Origin: Proteobacteria bacterium UBA2133
Lineage (GTDB): Bacteria; Pseudomonadota; Gammaproteobacteria; Arenicellales; UBA868
NCBI GenBank assembly: GCA_002327725.1
Contig: DCXP01000030.1
Coordinates: 1-32,655 of the forward strand
Direction of reading: 5' to 3'
Length of the DNA: 32,655 nt
This document shows positions 15,926 through 24,479 of this stretch, piece after piece (the stretch's first letter is position 1; the number at the start of each line of letters is the position of its first letter). The notes under the pieces are model-generated. The model searched no databases, was not told where the DNA came from, and saw only the letters and a program-made list of their open reading frames with translations. The position numbers were made by a program, and so were the translations under genes.

Positions 15926-17479
15926 GTGGCGACGCCGAACCAGGACGCAAACCCGTTGCGCAAGCGCCGACGGGGGCCGTTGCGCAGCCGCGACGCGATG
16001 CATGCCGCGCGCGCCAAACCGCCCCAAATCAACCCCTGCCCACCGGGCCCGGTAGCGGGTCGTTACCGGCCGCTGAGCGATGGGCAGATCGCTGCCATTT
16101 ACGGCAATGCCCTTCGAATACTCGAAGAGATCGGCATGGGTGAATCACCCGAAGTGCTCACTCAACAGGCAATCCAGTGTGGCGCGATACACAAGGAGAA
16201 CGACAGGCTTTGCTTTCCCAAATCCATGGTGGAGGACGTTATCGCGGGCGCCTGCAAAGAATTCGTTTTTTACGGGCGAGACGCAAAACATGATTTTGTT
16301 GTCGGCGGTGATCGGGTCTATTTCGGAACCGGCGGTGCGGCCGTTCAGACACTGGATCTTGATACCGCCCGATACCGCCCTTCCACATTGCAGGATTTAT
16401 GTGACTTCGCCCGTCTGGTCGATGTCCTGCCGAATGTTGCCTGGTTTACCCGGTGCTGTGTGGCTACCGACGTGCCCGATAACTTTGACCTCGATATCAA
16501 CACTGCCTATGCGCTCCTGAAGGGAACCGCCAAACCTATAGGCACCAGTTTTTTCATCCGGGAGCATGTTGACCCGGTTGTTGACATGTTTGACATGGCG
16601 CTCGGCGGAGAGGGACGGTTTCGTGCAAAACCTTTCTGCAAAGCCCATCTCAGCCCGGTGATCTCACCGTTGCGCTACGGCGAGGACGCAGTCGAGGTTG
16701 CCATTGCCTGTATGCAGCGCGGGATGCCGCTGAATAACGTCGTAGCGGCGCAATCGGGCGCCACCGCTCCCGCAACCATTGCCGGCATGCTGTCAGCGAC
16801 ACTGGCTGAAACACTGGCCGCCCTGGTGATGGTCAACGTCTTTGAGCCGGGCTACCCGATGATCTTTTCCAATTGGCCTTTTGTTATCGACCTGCGATCC
16901 GGATCTTTTTCCGGCAGCGGAGGGGAAATCACCTTGCTGAACGCGGCCTCAGCGCAATTGTCCAACTGGCTAGGCCTTCCGTCCGGGGTTGCGGCCAGCA
17001 TGGCCGATGCCAAGGCGGTAGATGCCCAGATGGGCATGGAGAAAGCGCTGTCCTCTCTTGCTACAGGTCTCGCCGGTGCCAACATGGTTTATGAGTCCTC
17101 GGGGATGATGGCGAGCCTTCTGGGTGCCTCCTTCGAAGCCTTTGTCATTGACGATGAAATGCTTTCCCATGTCTACCGGGTGCTGCGTGGCATAGAAGTC
17201 AGCGAAGAAACGCTGGGATTTGAAGCCATACGGGAGGCCGTTGCGGGCGAGGGACACTTCCTCGGCGCGGATCATACGGTGGCAGCCATGCAGCGTGATT
17301 ATTTCTACCCGAAACTGTCGGATCGTGATGAACCCGGAACGTGGGCACAAAGCGGCGCCAAAGACCTATGGCAGCGCGCCAATCAACGTGTCCGTGACAT
17401 TCTGCAGGAACATCACCCCCGCTATCTGAATGACGCGGCAGACTGGGATATCCGGGGGCGATTCAACATTCTGGTTTAG
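15926..17479 (+). CDS. MttB-family (COG5598) methyltransferase, non-pyrrolysine
   Basis: This 517-residue protein is of the trimethylamine methyltransferase (MttB) superfamily, a TIM-barrel family that moves methyl groups from quaternary or tertiary amines, classically to a corrinoid protein. It starts with a basic stretch (RKRRRGPLRSRD), then YRPLSDGQIAAIYGNALRILEEIGM, the usual family opening, and continues with VYFGTGGAAVQTLDLDTARYRP and PLNNVVAAQSGATAPATIAG. There is no in-frame TAG, so it is not a pyrrolysine enzyme. The start is GTG at 15926, 3 nt after the dehydrogenase stop and without a ribosome site, pointing to coupled translation. No corrinoid protein or reactivase is nearby. The substrate is unknown; a betaine or methylamine feeding the dehydrogenase is the simplest guess. 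Confidence 0.87.
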   Translation: MATPNQDANPLRKRRRGPLRSRDAMHAARAKPPQINPCPPGPVAGRYRPLSDGQIAAIYGNALRILEEIGMGESPEVLTQQAIQCGAIHKENDRLCFPKSMVEDVIAGACKEFVFYGRDAKHDFVVGGDRVYFGTGGAAVQTLDLDTARYRPSTLQDLCDFARLVDVLPNVAWFTRCCVATDVPDNFDLDINTAYALLKGTAKPIGTSFFIREHVDPVVDMFDMALGGEGRFRAKPFCKAHLSPVISPLRYGEDAVEVAIACMQRGMPLNNVVAAQSGATAPATIAGMLSATLAETLAALVMVNVFEPGYPMIFSNWPFVIDLRSGSFSGSGGEITLLNAASAQLSNWLGLPSGVAASMADAKAVDAQMGMEKALSSLATGLAGANMVYESSGMMASLLGASFEAFVIDDEMLSHVYRVLRGIEVSEETLGFEAIREAVAGEGHFLGADHTVAAMQRDYFYPKLSDRDEPGTWAQSGAKDLWQRANQRVRDILQEHHPRYLNDAADWDIRGRFNILV

Positions 17480-17517
17480 GAGCCGAAACAGCATCTCGAC
17501 TCATTCCGGATACCGAC

Positions 17518-17546
17518 TTGGTGACCCACCGGGGCAGGCATAGAAT
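17518..17546 (+). promoter_or_regulatory. Predicted sigma-70 promoter for cca
   Basis: -35 TTGGTG (17518-17523) and -10 TAGAAT (17541-17546) are separated by exactly 17 nt. Transcription would start near 17553, about 35 nt before cca. No terminator was seen between the MttB-family gene and this site. Confidence 0.6.
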
Positions 17547-17587
17547 CTACTGTTGATGTCTTAACCATCCCCGGAACTGACGCCGAT

Positions 17588-18844
17588 ATGGCTGATCCCT
17601 GTGACCTTCTTGAATGCTATCTGGTCGGCGGGGCCGTACGCGACGCTTTACTGAAAGAACCCGCCGGCGACCGCGACTGGGTGGTGATCGGCGCCAGCCC
17701 AAAAGAAATGATCGAGCGGGGATTTCGCCCCGTCGGCAAGGACTTTCCGGTTTTTCTGCATCCCGTCTCGGGCGACGAGTACGCTCTCGCCCGCCGCGAA
17801 CGCAAAACCGGGCCGGGCTATACCGGCTTTGCCACAGATAGCGGCCCGGATGTCACGCTTGAGGAAGACCTCTCGCGGCGCGACCTCACCATGAACGCCA
17901 TTGCCCAGGATGCCAAGGGCGATCTGATTGATCCTTTTGGCGGCGCACAGGATCTCAGCAATGGGGTATTGCGCCACGTCTCCGGCGCGTTCGTCGAGGA
18001 CCCGCTCAGAGTGCTGCGGGTTGCCCGCTTTGCTGCGCGTTACCGGCGCCGAGGTTTTGAGGTCGCGCCCGAGACTCTTGACCTGATGTGCGAGATCAGT
18101 GCGTCAGGCGAACTTGCATCGCTGGTTCCTGAGCGAATCTGGCAGGAGACCTGTCGTGCGCTCGGCGAACCTGACCCCAGCGATTTCATCCGGGTACTGC
18201 AACGCTGTGGCGCACTCATTCATGTCTTTCCCGAAATTGCGGCACTGGAGGATGTACCTCAGAGTGCGGAATATCATCCTGAAGGTGATGCCTTTGTTCA
18301 CACGCTGATGGTGCTGGATGCAGCGGCTGAGATCTCCCAGAATACCGAGGTTCGCTTCGCGGCACTGGTACATGATCTGGGCAAAGCCAGGACGCCCGCG
18401 GAAGAATGGCCGCGCCACATCAAGCACGAGCGCCGCGGTGTTGCCGTGGTCAATGAATTCTGCGATCGGCTTCGGGTACCCACGGGCTATCGCGACCTCG
18501 CCGTGCTGGTCACGCGCGAGCACCTGCTGATGCATCGACTGCAGGAATTGCGCCCGGAGACGATACTCAAACTGCTGAACCGCCTTGATGGGTTCCGCCG
18601 TCCTGAGCGTGTCGCTCTTTTTGTCAGTGCGTGCCAGGCAGATGCCGTGGGCCGGGGTGACGGCGCCATTGGGGATTACCCGACGGAGCAACTGTTAAAG
18701 GGCTATCTCAACGCGGCTAACGGGATCGACATCTCGGATCTCGCAGACTCTGCTCTTGACGGCAGGGCGCGCAAAAAAGTGCTTGAGCAGCGCCGGATAG
18801 AGGCTATCAGCGCGGTTCGCCAGCACAGCCGGGAATCCGGATAG
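17588..18844 (+). CDS. cca: CCA-adding tRNA nucleotidyltransferase (multifunctional, with HD domain)
   Basis: Cca adds or repairs the 3' CCA of tRNAs without a template. This 418-residue class II enzyme has the nucleotidyltransferase signature GGAVRDALL (residues 14-22) with catalytic D28/D30 in GDRDWVVIG, and RRDLTMNAIA and EDPLRVLRVARFAARY of the neck/body. A C-terminal HD phosphohydrolase domain follows (HTLMVLDAA, then ALVHDLGKA), as in E. coli, where it gives phosphatase and phosphodiesterase activity. Length is close to the 412 residues of E. coli Cca. The gene is alone on this strand, converging with uppP 9 nt away. Confidence 0.96.
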   Translation: MADPCDLLECYLVGGAVRDALLKEPAGDRDWVVIGASPKEMIERGFRPVGKDFPVFLHPVSGDEYALARRERKTGPGYTGFATDSGPDVTLEEDLSRRDLTMNAIAQDAKGDLIDPFGGAQDLSNGVLRHVSGAFVEDPLRVLRVARFAARYRRRGFEVAPETLDLMCEISASGELASLVPERIWQETCRALGEPDPSDFIRVLQRCGALIHVFPEIAALEDVPQSAEYHPEGDAFVHTLMVLDAAAEISQNTEVRFAALVHDLGKARTPAEEWPRHIKHERRGVAVVNEFCDRLRVPTGYRDLAVLVTREHLLMHRLQELRPETILKLLNRLDGFRRPERVALFVSACQADAVGRGDGAIGDYPTEQLLKGYLNAANGIDISDLADSALDGRARKKVLEQRRIEAISAVRQHSRESG

Positions 18845-18853
18845 CGTAGCGGC

Positions 18854-19654
18854 TCACCAAAACACAATCAGCAGCAGGCTGCCGAGTACGATCCGATACA
18901 GTACGAAAGGAGTCATCCCAACGCGGTTGATAAATCGCAAAAAGAGTGCGATGACTGCCCAGGCGCTGAAAAATGCGACCACCACGCCCAGGGCAAAGAC
19001 ACCCCAGGAAATGACCTCTTCAGATTGGATCAGTGAGGCTGCCTTGAGACTTCCAGCAGCTGTGATGATCGGGACCGCCATGAGAAAAGAAAAACGTGCG
19101 GCAGCTTCACGTGACAAGCCCAGCATTAACCCTGCCGTGATGGTGATACCCGAACGGGAAGTCCCTGGAACCAAGGCAAGCGCCTGAAACATCCCGATCA
19201 GCAGCGCATCTTTGATACCCAATTGCGTCAGTGCTTTGCTTCCAGAGCGACGCCGGTCCGCCCACCACAGCAAAAGAGCAAAAGCGATGGTTGCCCCGGC
19301 AATGATGAGTGGATCACGCAGTAATGCTTCCACTGCTTCATCGACAAACAAGCCCACCAGCACAGCCGGAACCGTCGCCACAATCAGCAGCCAACCGAGG
19401 TGGCTCTCTTCTGATCTTCCGGGGGAGCCCCACTGACGCAACCAACCGCTGAGGATATCGACAAGGTCGTGCCGCAGATACACGACGACCGCAATGAGAG
19501 TCCCAACGTGGACGGCCACGTCAAATGCGAGGCCCTGATCTGGCCAGTCAGCGAGAATCGGCAACAGCACCAAGTGCGCAGAGCTGGACACCGGTAAGAA
19601 CTCGGTCAGCCCCTGCACCAGGGCGAGCCAGAATGCCTGTGCCGGTTCAATCAT
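18854..19654 (-). CDS. uppP: Undecaprenyl-diphosphate phosphatase UppP (BacA)
   Basis: UppP dephosphorylates undecaprenyl diphosphate to recycle the lipid carrier for peptidoglycan and other surface polymers; overproduction gives bacitracin resistance. The 266-residue polytopic protein has both family signatures: LTEFLPVSSSAHL near residue 16 and VPGTSRSGITITAGL near 170, plus about eight hydrophobic segments. Its ATG overlaps the stop of the upstream MidA-family gene by four bases (ATGA, 19651-19654), suggesting coupled translation. Confidence 0.96.
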   Translation of the reverse strand: MIEPAQAFWLALVQGLTEFLPVSSSAHLVLLPILADWPDQGLAFDVAVHVGTLIAVVVYLRHDLVDILSGWLRQWGSPGRSEESHLGWLLIVATVPAVLVGLFVDEAVEALLRDPLIIAGATIAFALLLWWADRRRSGSKALTQLGIKDALLIGMFQALALVPGTSRSGITITAGLMLGLSREAAARFSFLMAVPIITAAGSLKAASLIQSEEVISWGVFALGVVVAFFSAWAVIALFLRFINRVGMTPFVLYRIVLGSLLLIVFW

Positions 19655-20835
19655 AGCGATAGCCTTCGGTCGCGCAGTTTGAATCCCGAAAGGGCTTCTC
19701 CGACACCCTTGCCGAGCGCCATTACTTTGAACGCTTCACCCATCTGTGAGGGCAGAACAAGTTGCTTGACTTCGGCCGCTCTGGCGAGCATTACTTTTTC
19801 ATCATCGTCGGGCTGCGGCGTTGCCAAGTCCAGAAGCCCGAGCGCGAGAAGATAGGCTTCCTGACTGGTGTATCCCAGAAGATCAAAGCCCGCGGCGCGG
19901 CCCGCCTCTGCAAGTGCCGAAAAATCAACGTGGCAGGTGATATCCTGAATTCCCGCAAAAATCAATGGATCATTGTGTGCGCGGTGCTGGTAGTGGCAGC
20001 GCAAAGTTCCCTGTGAACGTTCCGGGAGGTAGTACTCCCCGGCCGGAAAACCATAATCGATAACGATCGCAAGACCCTGTTCCAGACAGTGGCCGAGTGT
20101 ATCGATCCAGGCATCTGCCCGGGGACAAACCTCCGAGGTATGCCCTTCAGCCAGTTCGTGCCGGCGCACAATTTTGGCCGCAACGCTATCCGGCGCAAGA
20201 TCGTCTATCCAGTCCCAGGCGAATCCGTCTCCTTCGATGCAGACCCCAGCCCGCCACGGCCTGCCCTCAATCACACGGAATCTCGTTACCGCAAATGCGT
20301 CGACCACTTCATTTGCGAGGATCACCCCGCGCAGCGGCTCGCTCGGCATCTGTTCCAGCCACTCGATGGTCAGCCCGTAGCGCTTTGCAAGCGGTTCGAG
20401 CCGCTGCCGTTGACGCTCACGAAGATCCGGGCTGATCTCCAGAATACAGTACCGTGACGGAAGCTGCCCCTCCGCCGACAGGGCCTCGATCAGGCTTTGC
20501 GCCAGTGCACCGCTTCCCGCACCGAATTCCAGCAGATACGGAGCGGCGATCACCTCGAGCGCCGGTCCCACCTCGTGCGCCAGGCACCGGCCAAAGAGCG
20601 GACCGATCTCAGGAGCCGTTACAAAATCTCCCCCTTCGCCGAACTTTCGGGCCCCACTCGCGTAGTAGCCAAGGCCAGGGGCATATAGTGCCGCGTCCAT
20701 GTACTGATCAAAGGGCAATAGGCCTCCGGCATCATGGATCAGTGTTCTGATATGCCGGGTGACGGCGGCGCAGTGACTGCAGGCTAATCCCTCGGGCTTA
20801 GCCCACCCGGGATTGATGACTTCCGAAGAGCGCAT
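19651..20835 (-). CDS. MidA/NDUFAF7-family SAM-dependent methyltransferase
   Basis: This 394-residue protein belongs to COG1565 (MidA). It has the N-terminal GLLPFDQYMDAALYAPGLGY signature, the FGEGGDFVTAPEIGPLFG stretch, the SAM-binding motif LEFGAGSGALA (about residues 102-112), and ILANEVVDAFAV. The human homologue NDUFAF7 methylates an arginine of complex I subunit NDUFS2; bacterial roles are not settled. The ATG at 20835 lies on the far side of a 243-nt divergent gap from the folM-like gene. It overlaps uppP, so the two are probably one transcript. Confidence 0.9.
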   Translation of the reverse strand: MRSSEVINPGWAKPEGLACSHCAAVTRHIRTLIHDAGGLLPFDQYMDAALYAPGLGYYASGARKFGEGGDFVTAPEIGPLFGRCLAHEVGPALEVIAAPYLLEFGAGSGALAQSLIEALSAEGQLPSRYCILEISPDLRERQRQRLEPLAKRYGLTIEWLEQMPSEPLRGVILANEVVDAFAVTRFRVIEGRPWRAGVCIEGDGFAWDWIDDLAPDSVAAKIVRRHELAEGHTSEVCPRADAWIDTLGHCLEQGLAIVIDYGFPAGEYYLPERSQGTLRCHYQHRAHNDPLIFAGIQDITCHVDFSALAEAGRAAGFDLLGYTSQEAYLLALGLLDLATPQPDDDEKVMLARAAEVKQLVLPSQMGEAFKVMALGKGVGEALSGFKLRDRRLSL

Positions 20836-21035
20836 TGTGGTTTCGTACGGGGTAGTATTAGCGCGTTGAAAGAGAGACTGATTTTACTGCGGTCTGCAAC
20901 ATTACCGACGCCCGCAAAAACGTCTATCCATACGTTGCGACTCAGCGCATCCATAGACCAATCAACTGAAGTGGCCGCGGCTCACCGCATCCTCCCAGAT
21001 CGTCTGCTACATTAAACGTTTGAATCACAGTAATC

Positions 21036-21064
21036 TTGCCACGGTTAGCCCGTATTCATTAAAT
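21036..21064 (+). promoter_or_regulatory. Possible promoter for the folM-like gene
   Basis: -35 TTGCCA (21036-21041, 5/6) and -10 TTAAAT (21059-21064, 4/6) are 17 nt apart. The leader would be only about 8 nt, and no ribosome site is seen before the ATG at 21079, so translation could be nearly leaderless. The rest of the gap (20836-21035) shows nothing I can name. Confidence 0.3.
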
Positions 21065-21078
21065 CCCAATGACAGTCT

Positions 21079-21834
21079 ATGGCCTCAACTGATCATTCAC
21101 TGAAATCGAAAGTGGCGCTGGTCACCGGTGGGGCACGCCGCATTGGCGCCGCCATCGCAAGGACCTTGCATACCGAAGGCATGAATATCGTCATTCACTA
21201 CCGCCACAGTGCCGGTGATGCACAATCACTGTCGGACGCGCTCAATGCCGACCGGCCGGGGTCTGTTGAACTGGTTGAGGCGGATCTTGAGAACACCCAG
21301 GACTGCTCAAGGCTCGCGCACCGGCCACTAGAGGTATTCGGCCGTATTGACGCATTAATCAACAACGCGTCGGCCTTCTTTCCCACTCCGGTGGGCGAGG
21401 TAACCCAAGCGCACTGGGAAACGCTTCTGGGGGTCAATCTGAAAGCGCCGTTTTTCCTGTCGCAGGCATGCGCAAAGGCTCTGACATCGACCCGCGGGGC
21501 AATCATTAACCTGACGGACATCTATGCGGAGCGGCCGCTGCCGACACACCCGGTGTATTCCGCCAGCAAAGCGGGACTTCTTGCCCTGACCCGCTCCCTC
21601 GCCCAGGAACTCGGCCCCAATGTCAGGGTCAATGCCATCGCCCCAGGCGCAATCCTCTGGCCCGAATCCGGTGACACCCAGGAAAATCAGGAAGAGATCA
21701 TCCGGCGTACGCCATTGGGCCGCCTCGGCGACCCGCAGGACATTGCCGGTACGGTGCTGTTCTTGCTCCGTGATGCGTCCTTTATTACCGGTCAGGTGAT
21801 CAATGTCGACGGAGGCCGCTCGGCCCGGCCCTGA
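21079..21834 (+). CDS. Pteridine reductase-like short-chain dehydrogenase (FolM type)
   Basis: This 251-residue SDR has the NADPH motif TGGARRIG (residues 16-23), with the Arg at the position typical of pteridine reductases, NNAS in place of NNAG, and the catalytic Tyr-Lys pair Y160/K164 (VYSASK). The usual catalytic Ser is replaced by Asp (NLTDIYAERP, D147), as in PTR1 and E. coli FolM, supporting dihydrofolate/dihydromonapterin reductase activity. It faces folK and folB tail-to-tail, which supports a pterin role. A generic SDR function is the alternative, but the Ser-to-Asp change makes it less likely. Confidence 0.85.
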   Translation: MASTDHSLKSKVALVTGGARRIGAAIARTLHTEGMNIVIHYRHSAGDAQSLSDALNADRPGSVELVEADLENTQDCSRLAHRPLEVFGRIDALINNASAFFPTPVGEVTQAHWETLLGVNLKAPFFLSQACAKALTSTRGAIINLTDIYAERPLPTHPVYSASKAGLLALTRSLAQELGPNVRVNAIAPGAILWPESGDTQENQEEIIRRTPLGRLGDPQDIAGTVLFLLRDASFITGQVINVDGGRSARP

Positions 21835-21846
21835 ACCAGACGGTCT

Positions 21847-22338
21847 TCAAAGATCAAGCTTGACCGGCTTGAGTTTTTCATCATGTTCCGGCGCCATTGC
21901 GTCCCACAGTTCGCGGTAGGTCGACCCATTCACGGGGTGACGCCGGTCAGGCAGTATCAGGCTGAGTGGCTTGAGTACGTGGGCGTACTCGAGAATCTCT
22001 TGACGGGGAACATCCATGCCCTGCTCATACAGGATCTGATCACCGTATAGCAGCAGGTCGATGTCCATCTCCCGGGATCCGATTGCATTGCCGTCACGGG
22101 TTCTGCCGAGTTGCGCTTCGATCCCGCGCAACTGTGCCACGAGATCATCTGCTTTCAGATCAGACTTGAAAACGCCCGCCAGATTGAAAAAATAAGGTCC
22201 TTCGAATCCCACCGCTTCGCTTGCGAAGACCGGCGAGAAAACAGCAGCCGGGTATAGCGCTTTTAAGCCCCCGACCGCGGCACGGATGTTCGATTCGCGC
22301 TCGATATTGCTGCCAAGACTGACCGCAACCTCGAGCAT
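21847..22338 (-). CDS. folK: FolK, 6-hydroxymethyl-dihydropterin pyrophosphokinase
   Basis: FolK transfers pyrophosphate from ATP to hydroxymethyl-dihydropterin, the step before dihydropteroate synthase. The 163-residue protein starts MLEVAVSLGSNIERE, and shows GPYFFNLAG and the signature GSREMDIDLLLYGD with the metal-binding Asp pair. The ATG at 22338 comes 3 nt after the folB stop (TAG-TAA-ATG), so it is translated downstream of folB. It converges with the folM-like gene 12 nt away. Confidence 0.96.
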   Translation of the reverse strand: MLEVAVSLGSNIERESNIRAAVGGLKALYPAAVFSPVFASEAVGFEGPYFFNLAGVFKSDLKADDLVAQLRGIEAQLGRTRDGNAIGSREMDIDLLLYGDQILYEQGMDVPRQEILEYAHVLKPLSLILPDRRHPVNGSTYRELWDAMAPEHDEKLKPVKLDL

Positions 22339-22341
22339 TTA

Positions 22342-22692
22342 CTACTGGCCGCGCTCAATCTCGACACCGACGTCGCGGGCGCCGGTCACCGCGCCCCGCT
22401 TGTTGATACGCACCCGGCACCACGGGACCGCAAACTCCTCGCGCAGCAGGGTTGCGATCCCCTCGGCGAGGGTTTCAACCAGATTGGCCTTGGCCTCGAT
22501 GACGAATGCGCTGACGCGTTTTGCGACATCCTTGTAACTTAACGTGTCTTCCAGCGCGTCGGTCTTTGCGGCAACCGCAATATCCCAGCCCATTTCAAGA
22601 TCGATGATCAGCTTCTGGGTAATCTGGCGCTCCCACTCCCACACGCCGATCACACACTCAACCTCAAGACCTTGTACAAAAATCTTATCCAC
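22342..22692 (-). CDS. folB: FolB, dihydroneopterin aldolase
   Basis: FolB cleaves or epimerises dihydroneopterin in folate synthesis. I place the start at GTG 22692-22690 (116 residues) because AGGAGA lies 7 nt upstream and the protein then begins VDKIFVQGLEVECVIGVWEW like known FolB proteins; a longer frame to 22800 would run into the divergent plsY start. Further signatures are KLIIDLEMGWD, DTLSYKDVAKRV and LVETLAEGIATLL. The gene is divergent from plsY, 106 nt apart. Confidence 0.93.
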   Translation of the reverse strand: MDKIFVQGLEVECVIGVWEWERQITQKLIIDLEMGWDIAVAAKTDALEDTLSYKDVAKRVSAFVIEAKANLVETLAEGIATLLREEFAVPWCRVRINKRGAVTGARDVGVEIERGQ

Positions 22693-22798
22693 CCGCTGTC
22701 TCCTGACTGATCCTGCCGCAGCGCTTGCCCGCCGGGGTCTCTTGGCGCTCAGTTTATACTGTAGGTGCGACTGGCCCAAAACTTCGCATCCACCGCGC

Positions 22799-23383
22799 AT
22801 GGAATACCTGATTTTTGCTATCGCTGGTTATCTGCTGGGCTCTGTTTCCAGCGCGGTGGTGGTATCGCGGCTGATGAATCTGCCGGACCCGCGCCGTGAA
22901 GGCTCTGGCAATCCGGGCGCAACCAATGTGCTGCGCCTTGGCAACCAGGCGGCGGCGGGCCTGACGCTTGCCGGCGATATTCTCAAGGGCGCCCTGCCTG
23001 TGCTGGTTGCCCGATGGCTTTTTGACGATCCCCTGACCGCCGCACTGGCAGGTGCGGGTGCATTTTTCGGCCACCTGTTGCCCCTCTTCTTTGGCTTTAA
23101 GGGCGGCAAGGGCGTCGCCACTGCACTTGGCGTATTTGCCGCGCTCAGTCTGCCGGTCGCCGGTGGCCTCGCGCTCACGTGGCTTGTAGTCGCATTGGTC
23201 TTTCGCTACTCGTCGCTGGCAGCACTCGTGAGTGCCGCCAGTGCGCCGGCATGGACCTGGTGGATACTCTCCGACCCGGTTTACACCGGACTCGCGGCTC
23301 TGCTGGCGCTGATGCTGGTACTTCGCCATCGGGCGAACATCGGACGGCTCCTGGCCGGGACCGAATCGAAGATCGGGAAATAG
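22799..23383 (+). CDS. plsY: PlsY, acyl-phosphate glycerol-3-phosphate acyltransferase
   Basis: PlsY is the inner-membrane enzyme that acylates glycerol-3-phosphate with acyl-phosphate, the first step of phospholipid synthesis with PlsX. The start at ATG 22799 gives 194 residues, the usual length, beginning MEYLIFAIAGYLLGSVSSAV. The three active-site loops are visible: GSGNPGATNVLR, FGFKGGKGVATALG, and a C-terminal RHRANIGRLLAGTE. Five or so membrane segments are apparent. The location between folB and tsaD is typical of gammaproteobacteria. There is no clear ribosome site, and it converges with tsaD 3 nt away. Confidence 0.95.
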   Translation: MEYLIFAIAGYLLGSVSSAVVVSRLMNLPDPRREGSGNPGATNVLRLGNQAAAGLTLAGDILKGALPVLVARWLFDDPLTAALAGAGAFFGHLLPLFFGFKGGKGVATALGVFAALSLPVAGGLALTWLVVALVFRYSSLAALVSAASAPAWTWWILSDPVYTGLAALLALMLVLRHRANIGRLLAGTESKIGK

Positions 23384-23386
23384 GCA

Positions 23387-24415
23387 CTAGGCCACCGCCC
23401 TGGAAAACGGTGCCAGGTCCGCAAGGCTCCAGCGAGGCCGCACTGAAAAGTCCAGGCTCTGGCGCTCACCCGCGGCAAGTCTTCTGCATCCCGCGTAAGC
23501 GATCATGGCGCCGTTGTCGGTGCAGAACTCGAGCCTCGGATAAAACACTTCTTTACCGCAATCAGCGGTCATCTCCCGGAGGCGCTCGCGCAGCAACAGG
23601 TTGGCGCCAACACCACCGGCAACAACCAGCCGACGCCGTCCTGCCTGCTCCAATGCCCGGCGGCACTTGATCACCAGCGTATCAACGGCGGCATCCTGAA
23701 ACGCGCAGGCAACATCGGCAATGGTCTCTTCATCAAGCTGAACGGACGACACCGTGTTGCGCGCGAAGGTCTTGAGACCGCTGAAACTGAAATCCAATCC
23801 CGGTCGGTCAGTCATCGGGCGGGGAAACCGCCAGCGCTCAGGGTTGCCATCATGGGCTGCCTTGGCGATAGCAGGTCCGCCTGGGTAACCCAGGCCCAGG
23901 AGTTTTGCCGTTTTGTCGAAGGCTTCGCCAACGGCATCATCCAGCGTGCCGCCCAGAAGCTGGTACCGGCCGATATCCTTTACATCGACCAGTAGCGTGT
24001 GTCCCCCTGATACCAGTAACGCGACAAATGGAAAGGCCGGAGGATTCTCTTCCAGCATGGGTGCCAGCAGATGGCCTTCCATGTGATGCACACCGAGCGC
24101 AGGCACATCCCATGCCCAGGCGAGACTGCGCCCAAGCGCGGCGCCGACGAGCAGTGCACCCGACAGACCCGGCCCGGCGGTGTAGGCCACGCCGTCGATC
24201 CCGCGCCCGGGCACCTCGGCTTCCCGAAGCGCTTTTTCGACCAGAGGCATCAGCAGTTTGACGTGGTCGCGGGCTGCGAGTTCCGGCACCACCCCGCCAT
24301 AAAGGGCATGCAGTTCTACCTGTGATGCAAGGCAATGGGACTTAAGGCCGGCATCCGTGTCATAGACGGCAGCACCGGTATCGTCACACGATGTCTCTAT
24401 CCCAAGAACCTGCAT
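23387..24415 (-). CDS. tsaD: TsaD, tRNA threonylcarbamoyladenosine transferase subunit
   Basis: TsaD, with TsaB and TsaE, transfers the threonylcarbamoyl group to A37 of ANN-decoding tRNAs. The 342-residue ASKHA-fold protein begins MQVLGIETSCDDTGAAVYD and carries the metal-binding His pair in HHMEGH (H111, H115), SGGHTLLV, and the C-terminal FCTDNGAMIAYAG. Length matches the family. It is divergent from rpsU, the universal gammaproteobacterial arrangement. Confidence 0.97.
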   Translation of the reverse strand: MQVLGIETSCDDTGAAVYDTDAGLKSHCLASQVELHALYGGVVPELAARDHVKLLMPLVEKALREAEVPGRGIDGVAYTAGPGLSGALLVGAALGRSLAWAWDVPALGVHHMEGHLLAPMLEENPPAFPFVALLVSGGHTLLVDVKDIGRYQLLGGTLDDAVGEAFDKTAKLLGLGYPGGPAIAKAAHDGNPERWRFPRPMTDRPGLDFSFSGLKTFARNTVSSVQLDEETIADVACAFQDAAVDTLVIKCRRALEQAGRRRLVVAGGVGANLLLRERLREMTADCGKEVFYPRLEFCTDNGAMIAYAGCRRLAAGERQSLDFSVRPRWSLADLAPFSRAVA

Positions 24416-24479
24416 TTTCTGACCTGCGCAGTGGCAAACCCCAGCAGTTGACTGGCGCTTTCATGCAATTTTGGGCCGG

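Noticed and set aside
15926..17479. Pyrrolysine-containing MttB
   Set aside because: The 517-codon frame has no in-frame TAG before its terminal stop, which is TAG but followed by the end of homology (FNILV), so no pyrrolysine is implied.
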